Notes under the pieces: model-generated | What the model saw: the letters and a program-made list of their open reading frames with translations, nothing else | Told to the model about the DNA's origin: nothing | Database searches by the model: none | Made by a program: the position numbers and the translations under genes | Part shown: positions 1 to 6,746 of the stretch, piece by piece | How positions within the stretch are numbered: the stretch's first letter is position 1 | How the letters are laid out: every line of letters starts with the position of its first letter | Virus record (IMG/VR): IMGVR_UViG_3300006999_000006 | Coordinates: 1 to 33,553 of that record | DNA length: 33,553 nt | Reading direction: 5' to 3' (one strand) | From: a virus

Positions 1-285
1 AACACAAAAAAAGACGTAATGGTTGCTCTTGATATAGAGCCAGCACAGACAAAAGCTGATTTGCAAGTATTTGTTGATAATATAAGTAAGTGGATGCTTA
101 GTTATAAGTTGGCGAGTGGCAAAGAAGGGATCACGGACGATACGCATAAAATTAAAGAAATAACAGACGAAGAGACGGGTGAGGTTATTGAGAAGTATCA
201 GCTGGAGTGGAAAGATGATCCTAACTGTAAATTGTTCAGAATCGGTTTCACTGAGCAGGAAGCACTTGACATTATAAATTCGTAA
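1..285 (+). CDS. Unknown protein, C-terminal part (5' end outside window)
   Basis: The frame is open from base 1 through a Met codon at 19 to the stop at 283-285. There is no convincing SD before that Met, so the gene most likely starts upstream of the window. The visible part (94 codons) is soluble, acidic and rich in Lys/Glu, and ends in a Phe-Thr-Glu-Gln-Glu-Ala-Leu-Asp segment. No domain was recognised. It lies just before the lysis-like cluster, so it may end a tail or structural operon; that is inference from position only. Confidence 0.6.
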   Translation, partial: NTKKDVMVALDIEPAQTKADLQVFVDNISKWMLSYKLASGKEGITDDTHKIKEITDEETGEVIEKYQLEWKDDPNCKLFRIGFTEQEALDIINS

Positions 286-327
286 TTATGACAGAAGAAT
301 AAACTATAAAACAAAAGAGAGTCAAAA

Positions 328-615
328 TTGGAATGGTTAGAAACCTTTAGAAATATAATTTATATAGTGGCGTTTTTTCTTAATCTTTTATTCATGGGTG
401 TAGGTTTTTATGTTCACTATAGAGTTACCGAAACCCGTAATGATGAAAGAGAAAAAAGAACAAATGAAATTTTAAACCATCATAATAAGAGACTAGAATC
501 TTTGGAAGCTAATAACATGCAACAAAACGGTCAAACTACTTACATACCAAGGCCGGAATGTGATAGAAAGCATAGGTATTTGGAAGATCTTATCCTTAAA
601 AAATCTACTCCTTAA
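328..615 (+). CDS. Small one-TM protein, holin or spanin-like candidate
   Basis: 95 aa from a TTG start with a GAGAG SD about 10 nt upstream. Residues 9-30 form one hydrophobic segment (Ile/Val/Phe/Leu-rich), followed by a charged, probably coiled-coil stretch (residues 35-62, Arg/Glu/Asn-rich) and a soluble tail. The next gene is a DUF5675 protein and a DUF1353 gene follows shortly, a setting typical of phage lysis cassettes. The layout (short N-terminus, one TM, coiled coil) suits a class III-type holin or a membrane partner of the endolysin. No family motif was recognised, so the role is inferred from topology and neighbours. Confidence 0.6.
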   Translation: MEWLETFRNIIYIVAFFLNLLFMGVGFYVHYRVTETRNDEREKRTNEILNHHNKRLESLEANNMQQNGQTTYIPRPECDRKHRYLEDLILKKSTP

Positions 616-627
616 CTTTTAAAAATT

Positions 628-1038
628 ATGTATATTGAAATAATTAGATTAGAAACAAGTCAATACGGTACTTTAAGTGCATTACGAATAAATGGACAAT
701 TTTTTGGAGTTTCTTTAGAACCTCCTGATAAATTAAACGAAGTAAACGAATCAAGTATTCCTACAGGGCAATATTGGCTAAAAAAATATGACAGTCCTAC
801 TCATGGTTTAGTTTGGAAGATTGAAAATGTACCTAATCGTACTTATATTGAAATACATCCAGGTAATATCGTCGAACATACAGCGGGCTGTATTTTAATT
901 GGAGAAAGCCAAGCTAAACTTAGAGGCCCGGAAGATCACACTAAACTTGTAAATAGCGGAAAAACTTTTGATAAATTTATGGATGCTTTAGACGATGGAA
1001 GCGAATACCATAAATTTTCGGTAAAGGAATTGTTTTAA
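628..1038 (+). CDS. DUF5675 family phage protein, possible cell-wall-active enzyme
   Basis: 136 aa. The sequence matches the DUF5675 plan: an Arg-rich first strand, Gly-Thr-Leu-Ser at 14-17, a Leu-Glu-Pro-Pro motif at 31-34, Ile-Pro-Thr-Gly-Gln-Tyr around 45-50, an Ile-His-Pro-Gly-Asn motif near 76-80 and a Thr-Ala-Gly-Cys-Ile-Leu-Ile-Gly motif near 86-93. DUF5675 genes commonly sit in phage lysis regions. The conserved His and the Gly-Cys pair about a dozen residues later resemble the His/Cys arrangement of YkuD L,D-transpeptidases, which suggests peptidoglycan chemistry; this is inference. The stop codon overlaps the next start by one base, so the genes are co-translated. Confidence 0.75.
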   Translation: MYIEIIRLETSQYGTLSALRINGQFFGVSLEPPDKLNEVNESSIPTGQYWLKKYDSPTHGLVWKIENVPNRTYIEIHPGNIVEHTAGCILIGESQAKLRGPEDHTKLVNSGKTFDKFMDALDDGSEYHKFSVKELF

Positions 1039-1235
1039 TGCAATTAAAAATCAATCAGGAAGTATGTAATAAATGTAATCATTGTTCGGATTTCTTTAGC
1101 GGGTTTCCTCATATTGCTTATACTGAAAATTATACTATACCTGATTGGATTTGTCAAGATAACCTTATTCTAAAATGTGTTTTTGAGATGGTTGAAGTTT
1201 GTGAAACACAAGCCATTTCTATTTTATATGACTGA
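1038..1235 (+). CDS. Small ferredoxin-like Cys-rich protein
   Basis: 65 aa, starting on the last base of the previous stop. It has Cys-x2-Cys-x2-Cys at residues 10-16, isolated Cys near 39 and 47, and a C-terminal Val-Cys-Glu-Thr-Gln-Ala-Ile-Ser at about 54-61 that resembles the Cys-Pro-x-Gly-Ala-Ile end of 4Fe-4S ferredoxins. It therefore looks like a degenerate single-cluster ferredoxin or a small metal-binding protein. The usual proline after the last cysteine and the fourth Cys of the first group are missing, so cluster binding is uncertain. Its place in a lysis-like cluster gives no clear functional hint. Confidence 0.6.
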   Translation: MQLKINQEVCNKCNHCSDFFSGFPHIAYTENYTIPDWICQDNLILKCVFEMVEVCETQAISILYD

Positions 1236-1368
1236 AACAGAAGAAATAATGCAAATAGTTTGTCCCGGTTGCATTTACTGTAGAAAAAGAGGTTATGGTT
1301 GTTCTATTTATGTTCATGCAACAATAGATAGAAATAAGAAAAAATGCTATTATAAAGAGGTGGAATGA
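1228..1368 (+). CDS. Very small Cys-rich protein
   Basis: 46 aa from ATG 1228, which overlaps the upstream stop by 8 nt (ATGACTGA arrangement), typical of translational coupling. A Met codon at 1249 is an alternative start; an in-frame ATG at 1177 would put 17 extra residues deep inside the upstream gene and is less likely. The protein has Cys-Pro-Gly-Cys-x2-Cys near residues 12-18, then single Cys near 25 and 40: a possible Zn knuckle. No family recognised. The stop overlaps the next ATG. Confidence 0.5.
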   Translation: MTETEEIMQIVCPGCIYCRKRGYGCSIYVHATIDRNKKKCYYKEVE

Positions 1369-1946
1369 TGGAAGAATTTATTAAGGAAAATCCGATGCTA
1401 ACCATAACTATGATTGGTGCTTTTTTTGATGGGGTGGCCGGGGTTCTCCCGGACAAATATACTAAATACATCGGTGTATTGAGGCGTGTATTCAATGTAT
1501 TTAAGAGAAACAAAAAAACAGTTGCTAAATGTATTGTCCTTCCCTTGCTTGTAGTGGGGATGGGTTGTTCAAGTATGCAGCCTTCTCCAGTGTGTGAAAA
1601 TGAAAAAAACTCTTTAATTTGTGAGAAAATCCCCCAGCCTAAACATGCTGATATTCTTCTACAGCTTGGTAATCTTAGAGCTATAAAAGAGGATGTTTAC
1701 TCTGGTAAGCAAGCAATAAATTTTCTTGAAAAATGTGAAGGGATAATTTCAGAACAAAAAACATATAAAGATTTAACTCAAAAATTAATTTCTCAAATAG
1801 ATGAAGTGGATGTAGAAATAATTGTATTAAGTAATTATTTAAATAAGTTAAAAGTAGACTTACCAATTTCTGACTTTGATCGTAATTTATTAAAACAACA
1901 TATAGCACATCAGAAAAGAATAATAGAACTTTATATGAATAAGTAA
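1365..1946 (+). CDS. Membrane protein/lipoprotein of the lysis-like cluster, possibly a fusion
   Basis: 193 aa with a GAGGTGG-type SD. Residues 9-28 are hydrophobic and followed by Leu-Pro-Asp-Lys-Tyr-Thr-Lys-Tyr, a turn typical of short phage holin-like proteins. Residues 43-53 are basic, then residues 53-66 form a second hydrophobic stretch ending in Val-Gly-Met-Gly-Cys-Ser-Ser, which looks like a lipobox. The rest (70-193) is soluble, helical and coiled-coil-like. A lipobox about 68 residues in, behind another TM-like segment, is odd. Either the protein is a holin-like part fused to a spanin-like lipoprotein, or an unseen internal start makes a shorter lipoprotein; no in-frame ATG lies just upstream of the signal-like stretch. 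Confidence 0.55.
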   Translation: MMEEFIKENPMLTITMIGAFFDGVAGVLPDKYTKYIGVLRRVFNVFKRNKKTVAKCIVLPLLVVGMGCSSMQPSPVCENEKNSLICEKIPQPKHADILLQLGNLRAIKEDVYSGKQAINFLEKCEGIISEQKTYKDLTQKLISQIDEVDVEIIVLSNYLNKLKVDLPISDFDRNLLKQHIAHQKRIIELYMNK

Positions 1947-1948
1947 TT

Positions 1949-2320
1949 ATGGGACTCTGGAAAAATGGTAAAGTAACCCTTAGCTTCATACCCGATTCTA
2001 AAAGATTAGCTCGCCTTAGAAAAAAATTAGTTTATATTAGTGACAAAGGCGATCTATGGATTGCTGAACCTAATCTAGTATTTGACGGGGCTTCTATTCC
2101 AAAATTATTCTGGTGGTTGATAGGAAGCCCTTTTACTGGTTATTACAGACGATGGGCTGTAATGCACGATGCTTATTACAAAGACCATAGAGATCGGAGT
2201 AGAAAAGAAGTTGATTTACAGTTTAAAGAAGGTATCATGGAAGACGGAGTAGGTAAGATAAAAGCTAACCTTATATATTCAGCAGTTAGAATTGGTGGAA
2301 GAAAGTCTTGGCGAAAATAG
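1949..2320 (+). CDS. DUF1353 family phage protein
   Basis: 123 aa, starting 3 nt after the preceding stop. Diagnostic DUF1353 features are Phe-Asp-Gly-Ala-Ser-Ile-Pro near residues 45-51, a Trp-rich stretch, and Ala-Val-Met-His-Asp-Ala-Tyr-Tyr near 70-77, followed by an acidic helix and a C-terminal basic tail. DUF1353 proteins are found in tailed phages, often next to endolysin or tail genes; their biochemical role is unknown, although the conserved His-Asp hints at a catalytic or metal site. The last 13 nt overlap the first gene of the glycan cassette. Confidence 0.85.
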   Translation: MGLWKNGKVTLSFIPDSKRLARLRKKLVYISDKGDLWIAEPNLVFDGASIPKLFWWLIGSPFTGYYRRWAVMHDAYYKDHRDRSRKEVDLQFKEGIMEDGVGKIKANLIYSAVRIGGRKSWRK

Positions 2321-2922
2321 ATTTAAGTCCTGTTTACGAAGATAAAACCGTATATATTATTGGCGGTGGCCCAAGTATTGAAGAAACTGATTTTACCCCT
2401 TTACATGATAAGCCTTGTATTGGGGTTAATTGTGCTTTTAACTTGGGAACTTGGATTGATATTATTTTTTTTGGTGATTGCCGAACCTACACTTGGCATG
2501 AGGATAAATTTGAACAATGGCCTAATAGAATAATAACTAAGTGTGCTACTTTAAAAAATCATCCAAAAATAGAGTATATTCCTTCATGTGATAGGCATAA
2601 TCTATGCTTAAATCATAACAAAGTTGCGTGGCCGGATGGTAATAATAGAGGAGCTAATTCTGGTTCTGCTTCTATCAATTTAGCTATTCATCTAGGAGCC
2701 ACAAAAATTATCCTTGTAGGATTTGATATGAAAAAGCAAGGAGATAAGCATAACTATCACGATCTTTATCAGGACAAACACACTCCGAGAGATGATGTTT
2801 ATAATAGATTTCAAAGACATTTTCTTAATATAGCTAAAGAAACCAACATTGAAATAATGAACGCCAACCCCAATTCAGCCCTAAAAGCCTTCCCTAAAGA
2901 TAAATTGGAAAATTTAATATGA
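2308..2922 (+). CDS. MptE/DUF115-like Rossmann protein of the glycan cassette
   Basis: 204 aa from a TTG start inside the DUF1353 gene. The N-terminus has a beta-strand and Gly-Gly-Gly-Pro-Ser at 19-23. A central Gly-Ala-Asn-Ser-Gly-Ser-Ala-Ser-Ile-Asn-Leu-Ala motif is followed by Gly-Ala-Thr-Lys-Ile-Ile-Leu-Val-Gly-Phe-Asp-Met. This is the signature of MptE-like (DUF115-type) proteins, a fold shared by 6-hydroxymethylpterin diphosphokinase and by sialyltransferase-like or motility-associated glycan enzymes. Leading a run of sulfotransferase and glycosyltransferase genes, it is best read as a sugar-nucleotide or glycan enzyme; the substrate is unknown. It overlaps the next gene by 4 nt. Confidence 0.7.
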   Translation: MAKIDLSPVYEDKTVYIIGGGPSIEETDFTPLHDKPCIGVNCAFNLGTWIDIIFFGDCRTYTWHEDKFEQWPNRIITKCATLKNHPKIEYIPSCDRHNLCLNHNKVAWPDGNNRGANSGSASINLAIHLGATKIILVGFDMKKQGDKHNYHDLYQDKHTPRDDVYNRFQRHFLNIAKETNIEIMNANPNSALKAFPKDKLENLI

Positions 2923-3596
2923 AAATAGTTCAATGTGGTATGCCTCGTGGTGGTTCTACTTTACTTTATCTTATGTTAAGAAGTACAGTAAATAATTTTG
3001 TAATTTTTGATAAGGAAACACAAGCCTTAAAAATAAGTCCAAAATACAAGTTCATAAGTAAAAGACCTATGGATTTATTTTCGTATAAAGAAATACTTAA
3101 AAAACATAAAGATACTAAATTTATAATAAATGTCCGTGATCCTAGATCGGTATTAACTTCGCTTCATTCACACAGCGAAGGACAATATAAAGTAAATTGG
3201 GACTACTCATTAAAAACAAGTAAAAATGGAATTAACGGCACAACTAAAGGGTTAAAAGATTATTGGGATTTTATGTATAAAGTACCTGATGCTACGTTTG
3301 TTTATTACGAAAATTTAGTTGACAATCCTGATAAAGAGCAAGTAAGGTTACAAGAAGAAATACCTCAGCTAAATTTTAATGGCAACTTCTCTGATTTTTA
3401 TAAACACGAAGTACCTGAAAGATTAGAAGGCTCACTTAACGGCATACGACCCCCTGATCCCTCTACGAAATATAAATGGCAAAATCATCCTGAAAGAATA
3501 AAAGAACAAATAAATAAATTTCCTGAGATATTGGATTTCTTAATTGAACTTGGATATGAAGAAGACGTGGAGTGGTTTGATGAATACAATAAGTAA
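2919..3596 (+). CDS. Sulfotransferase
   Basis: 225 aa, ATG overlapping the upstream stop (ATGA). The PAPS 5'-phosphosulfate loop is Gly-Met-Pro-Arg-Gly-Gly-Ser-Thr-Leu at 7-15. The 3'-phosphate-binding motif is Asn-Val-Arg-Asp-Pro-Arg-Ser-Val-Leu-Thr-Ser-Leu at 71-82. Length and motif spacing fit small sulfotransferases acting on carbohydrates or small molecules. Reaction expected: transfer of sulfate from PAPS to a hydroxyl or amine of a glycan. No signal peptide or TM, so it is cytoplasmic. Acceptor unknown. It is one of three sulfotransferase-like genes in this cassette. Confidence 0.85.
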   Translation: MKIVQCGMPRGGSTLLYLMLRSTVNNFVIFDKETQALKISPKYKFISKRPMDLFSYKEILKKHKDTKFIINVRDPRSVLTSLHSHSEGQYKVNWDYSLKTSKNGINGTTKGLKDYWDFMYKVPDATFVYYENLVDNPDKEQVRLQEEIPQLNFNGNFSDFYKHEVPERLEGSLNGIRPPDPSTKYKWQNHPERIKEQINKFPEILDFLIELGYEEDVEWFDEYNK

Positions 3597-4143
3597 CTAC
3601 ATGCTCGATCAAAACGAGAAATTCCATAGTCAGAGGGAAGACTATGGGTCATTCGGTCATCGTTGGCGGTTAGGTATTTCTACTTTAATTACAAAGTACA
3701 ATGTAAATTCTATTATTGACTTTGGAGCGGGTAAAAAAACATTAGAGAAGTCTATGGGGCATGAAATATCTATTCAAAGTTATGATCCTGCTTTTGATGG
3801 CTTGAACCCTAATCTTACTGAAGCTGATCTACTTGTTTGTACTCATGTCCTTGAACATGTAGAGCCGAAATATTTACAATCAACATTGGATTATCTAAGC
3901 AGTCTGGCAAATAAAGCCTTTCTATTGGTTATGGACAACGGAATATCAGGTAAAATACTTCCTGATGGTACAGAATCTAACCTTATACAAAAGGATATGG
4001 GATGGTGGAAGGATCAAATTAAAGAATCATTTAATGCCGATATAATTAATATAGATAGGAAATTATTTATAAAAAGCGGTCAAATAAAAGAAATTAATTC
4101 ATTAGATAAAGGGACTTTTTTAGGCGTATGCAGGAACCAATAA
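3580..4143 (+). CDS. SAM-dependent class I methyltransferase
   Basis: 187 aa from ATG 3580, which has GGAG 7 nt upstream and overlaps the sulfotransferase by 17 nt; a Met at 3544 would lengthen the overlap and lacks this SD. Motif I is Ile-Ile-Asp-Phe-Gly-Ala-Gly-Lys-Lys-Thr at 45-54 and the motif IV region is Leu-Val-Cys-Thr-His-Val-Leu-Glu-His-Val-Glu-Pro at 85-96. The Cys-Thr-His-Val-Leu-Glu-His block is typical of type 11/type 12-like methyltransferases. In this operon it probably methylates a sugar or a small donor. The substrate cannot be read from sequence. Confidence 0.8.
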   Translation: MNTISNYMLDQNEKFHSQREDYGSFGHRWRLGISTLITKYNVNSIIDFGAGKKTLEKSMGHEISIQSYDPAFDGLNPNLTEADLLVCTHVLEHVEPKYLQSTLDYLSSLANKAFLLVMDNGISGKILPDGTESNLIQKDMGWWKDQIKESFNADIINIDRKLFIKSGQIKEINSLDKGTFLGVCRNQ

Positions 4144-4685
4144 TGATAGTAGGTATCTCTCGTTCAGGAACTTCTCTTATAGCAGGTATATTTTGTTTAC
4201 ATGGTGTGTTTTTTGGCCAATGTAGAGAGGCTGATAATAATAATCCTAAAGGATACTTTGAGAATAAAAAAATAAGCAATATAAAACGACAAACTAAAAG
4301 CCAGCATGTCTTTAAAAGAGAAGAAATACACAATATATTGGTAGAAGAAGGTTATTTAGGTGGATTATGGGGAGTTAAATTTTTACCTGATTCAATAAAT
4401 ATGTGGGATAATTTCAATCCTACCTTTATTTGTTGTAGACGAGAGATAGAACAAAATTATAAAAGCTACTCAAGATTTTTTAATGCCAGCAAGCCTAATT
4501 TTACCTCCTACTACCATAAAATGCACAAAGCAATGGATAAAGTATCAGATTTTGATATAAAAACTAAGGATGTAGTTAATGGCGATTACTCATCTTTAAA
4601 AAAGGCTATAAATTCTATTGGTCTTGTTTTTGATAAAGAACTTACTAATAACTTCATAGAAAAGGATTACTGGCACTTTGATTAA
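4128..4685 (+). CDS. Sulfotransferase-like protein
   Basis: 185 aa, overlapping the methyltransferase by 16 nt. The 5'-PSB loop is Gly-Ile-Ser-Arg-Ser-Gly-Thr-Ser-Leu at 9-17. A Cys-Cys-Arg-Arg at 102-105 followed by a Tyr-Lys-Ser-Tyr helix stands where the 3'-PB Arg...Ser motif is expected, but it is less canonical. It resembles the product of the gene at 6033: both start with Pro-Ile-x-Val-x-Gly-Ile-x-Arg-Ser, then Gly-x-Phe-x-Gly and an Asn-Pro-x-Gly-x-Phe-Glu stretch. The two are probably paralogues by an old duplication inside the cassette. Confidence 0.7.
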   Translation: MQEPIMIVGISRSGTSLIAGIFCLHGVFFGQCREADNNNPKGYFENKKISNIKRQTKSQHVFKREEIHNILVEEGYLGGLWGVKFLPDSINMWDNFNPTFICCRREIEQNYKSYSRFFNASKPNFTSYYHKMHKAMDKVSDFDIKTKDVVNGDYSSLKKAINSIGLVFDKELTNNFIEKDYWHFD

Positions 4686-5409
4686 AATAATCTGTTTTAA
4701 ATGGAAACCAGTCGGTGAAACTTTCCGTTATCGGGAAAATTATAGAGCCGAACATGTTAATATATTTGCTAACATGGTTGATAGGAACATTAATATTCCC
4801 TACGAAATTATATGCTTTACTGATGACCCTAAAGACATAGATAGTCATATAACTACTTTACCTGTTTGGGATGATCTTAAAGAATACCAAATGTGCTATC
4901 GTAGGCTAAAACTTTTTTCTAATGAAATGAAAGATATTATTGGTTCTAAGTTTGTGGCTATGGATATTGACTGTATTATCACAGGAGATATTACTGATAT
5001 AGTAAATTTTAAGGAAGATTTTAAAATATTATCTCCTTCCGGCAGGAAAACTCCTTACGCCGGAGGTATGTTTGGCATGGTTCCTGGTTCTCGATCTTTT
5101 GTTTGGGATGAATTTAAAGAAAAGGATTTAGTATGGCAAGAGCATAAAAATAATACCTATAGGTATGTCCATCAGCCGTCATATAATAAAGGATTTGTTG
5201 TCGGAAGCGACCAAGCCTATATGAGTTATAAAATGTGGCCTAATGAGGCTACTTGGACAGAAAATGATGGTGTTGCTTTAACTTCAGATATAAAAAAAGG
5301 GAAAGTAAGCTACTTAGATAAAAAAATTATCTTTACTAATGGCAAAGACGATCCTTCCCATAAGGATTTTCAAGAAAAATATCCTTCAATAACAAAACAT
5401 TGGTGTTAA
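4678..5409 (+). CDS. GT-A glycosyltransferase-like protein
   Basis: 243 aa from a TTG start overlapping the upstream stop by 8 nt. The N-terminus has a strand Ile-Lys-Ile-Ile-Cys-Phe and a Cys-Phe-Thr-Asp-Asp motif at 46-50. The metal-binding DxD motif is Ala-Met-Asp-Ile-Asp at 94-98, followed by Ile-Thr-Gly-Asp-Ile. This is the layout of GT8-like nucleotide-sugar transferases with a GT-A fold. No TM, so cytoplasmic. The donor and acceptor are unknown. It shares its opening strand and Cys-Phe-Thr-Asp block with the next gene, suggesting a tandem duplication followed by divergence. Confidence 0.7.
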   Translation: MIKIICFKWKPVGETFRYRENYRAEHVNIFANMVDRNINIPYEIICFTDDPKDIDSHITTLPVWDDLKEYQMCYRRLKLFSNEMKDIIGSKFVAMDIDCIITGDITDIVNFKEDFKILSPSGRKTPYAGGMFGMVPGSRSFVWDEFKEKDLVWQEHKNNTYRYVHQPSYNKGFVVGSDQAYMSYKMWPNEATWTENDGVALTSDIKKGKVSYLDKKIIFTNGKDDPSHKDFQEKYPSITKHWC

Positions 5410-5410
5410 A

Positions 5411-6040
5411 ATGAGTGTTAACATAATATGTTTCTGGTGGAATAATTGGTGTGGTGATTACGGGCCTCAGTATGTGCATAATTTGCACAAAGCATTAAAA
5501 AGATATATTACAGTTCCTTTCAATTTTTATTGCTTTACAGATAACCCCGATGCACTTGAAGTGCAGACTATCTATTTTCAGCCAAAATTTAAATGGAACC
5601 TGAATAAGCTCACTCCCTTTGATCCTAAATACAATTTTACTGGCAGAATAATTACTATTGACTTGGACACAGTTTTCTTTGACTATATAGATTTTATTTT
5701 ACAAGATCCTGATATTTTTACTACTAATGAGTCTTTCGGAAATCCCGGCCAATGTGGTGGAGGAATTGTTTCTTGTAGAGTTGACTATGGTAGGAAATTG
5801 TATTATACTATAAAGGATAACCAAAAGAAAATAGAGAAACAAACTAACGGGGCTGAAAGATTATTTTATCATAATTATGTAGACAATCCTAAGTTTTGGC
5901 AGAAAAAATACTCTGGTATTTACAGCTATAAAAAACATTGTCAACATAAAATACCTAATGATATAAAAATCTGCCACTGTCACGGGATTCCCCGTACCCA
6001 TGAAATACCTGAATTAAAGGAATATTGGAATAATGAATGA
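5411..6040 (+). CDS. GT-A glycosyltransferase-like protein, paralogue of the upstream gene
   Basis: 209 aa, starting 1 nt after the previous stop. The opening strand is Asn-Ile-Ile-Cys-Phe-Trp-Trp, then Tyr-Cys-Phe-Thr-Asp-Asn-Pro at 40-46, and the DxD motif Thr-Ile-Asp-Leu-Asp-Thr at 82-87. A Gly-Gly-Gly-Ile-Val motif near 117-121 and a C-terminal His-Cys-His-Gly around 193-196 fit GT-A enzymes in which a late His completes metal binding. Probable role: transfer of a sugar onto a phage- or host-surface glycan. It contains one copy of the TGNACTTNAAGTNCA palindrome (5551-5565). Confidence 0.7.
   Translation: MSVNIICFWWNNWCGDYGPQYVHNLHKALKRYITVPFNFYCFTDNPDALEVQTIYFQPKFKWNLNKLTPFDPKYNFTGRIITIDLDTVFFDYIDFILQDPDIFTTNESFGNPGQCGGGIVSCRVDYGRKLYYTIKDNQKKIEKQTNGAERLFYHNYVDNPKFWQKKYSGIYSYKKHCQHKIPNDIKICHCHGIPRTHEIPELKEYWNNE
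5551..5565. repeat. TGNACTTNAAGTNCA palindrome, copy 1
   Basis: TGCACTTGAAGTGCA, a perfect 15-bp dyad with a central G, inside the second glycosyltransferase gene. No promoter is visible next to it. A near-identical 19-base context (one mismatch) recurs around the copy at 22516. Confidence 0.6.
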
Positions 6041-6668
6041 TCCTATACTAGTTACAGGGATACCTCGGAGCCGTACCAGTCTTACTATGGATATTCTTCA
6101 CAGAAGCGGTATGTTTGTCGGAAATATTTGTGGAGCCACGAAAGCTAACCCTAATGGTCAATTTGAATGTGTTGAAATTGTCAATAGTATTGAGAAGCCT
6201 TACCTAAAAAAGATAGGTGCTGACCCTAAATTACAGCATCCTTTACCTACCTACGAAGATTTAGAACCAGATAATGATCGTAGAGAAAGAGTATTACATA
6301 TAATGAGGAAAAGTGGGCTTAAAAATCAGCCTTGGGGTTTTAAAATATGTAAAGGGATAGGAGATTGGCCTATTTGGAATGAAGCCTTCCCAAACGCTAC
6401 TTGGGTTTTTGTCAGGAGGGGTAGAAATAAGATAATAGAGTCAGTTAAAAAAACTTCTTTTATGAATAATAGAAAGGATTGGGAACCGTGGGTTGATTAC
6501 CATCTTGAAAAAATAGAGGACATGAAAAAAGAAGTTAATTGGTATGAAATTTGGACGGATAAATTCTTAGAAGGAGATTTTTCTGACTTGTGGTTCCTTC
6601 CTGAAATCGGCCTCGAATTAACAGAGAACGCTAAAAATGCGGTGGATATTTCTATCACAAAAAAATAG
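6033..6668 (+). CDS. Sulfotransferase
   Basis: 211 aa, overlapping the glycosyltransferase gene by 8 nt. The 5'-PSB loop is Gly-Ile-Pro-Arg-Ser-Arg-Thr-Ser-Leu at 9-17. The 3'-PB motif is Phe-Val-Arg-Arg-Gly-Arg-Asn-Lys-Ile-Ile-Glu-Ser at 126-137. It belongs to the same group as the protein from 4128 and ends the glycan cassette: a terminator-like hairpin lies 30 nt downstream. It likely sulfates a glycan made or modified by the two glycosyltransferases. The acceptor could be host O-antigen or capsule, or a virion-bound glycan; sequence alone does not decide. Confidence 0.75.
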   Translation: MNDPILVTGIPRSRTSLTMDILHRSGMFVGNICGATKANPNGQFECVEIVNSIEKPYLKKIGADPKLQHPLPTYEDLEPDNDRRERVLHIMRKSGLKNQPWGFKICKGIGDWPIWNEAFPNATWVFVRRGRNKIIESVKKTSFMNNRKDWEPWVDYHLEKIEDMKKEVNWYEIWTDKFLEGDFSDLWFLPEIGLELTENAKNAVDISITKK

Positions 6669-6696
6669 TTGACAATTACACAATATATGTTATTGT
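6669..6696 (+). promoter_or_regulatory. Promoter for the DNA polymerase gene
   Basis: TTGACA at 6669-6674, 16-nt spacer, TATTGT at 6691-6696 with an extended TG (6688-6689). The -10 also forms a dyad with ACAATA at 6680-6685. The expected start point is near 6703, inside the 5' arm of the following hairpin. Confidence 0.65.
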
Positions 6697-6698
6697 AG

Positions 6699-6728
6699 TC
6701 CCAAAGCTAATAAGTTTTGGGATTTTTT
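6699..6728 (+). terminator. Rho-independent terminator of the glycan operon
   Basis: A 7-bp stem pairs 6699-6705 with 6716-6722 around a 10-nt loop, followed by six T (6723-6728). It would stop transcripts arriving from the glycan cassette. RNA starting at the promoter just upstream (about 6703) would lack most of the 5' arm and should escape. Confidence 0.7.
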
Positions 6729-6746
6729 AATTTAAAGGGAGGAGTA

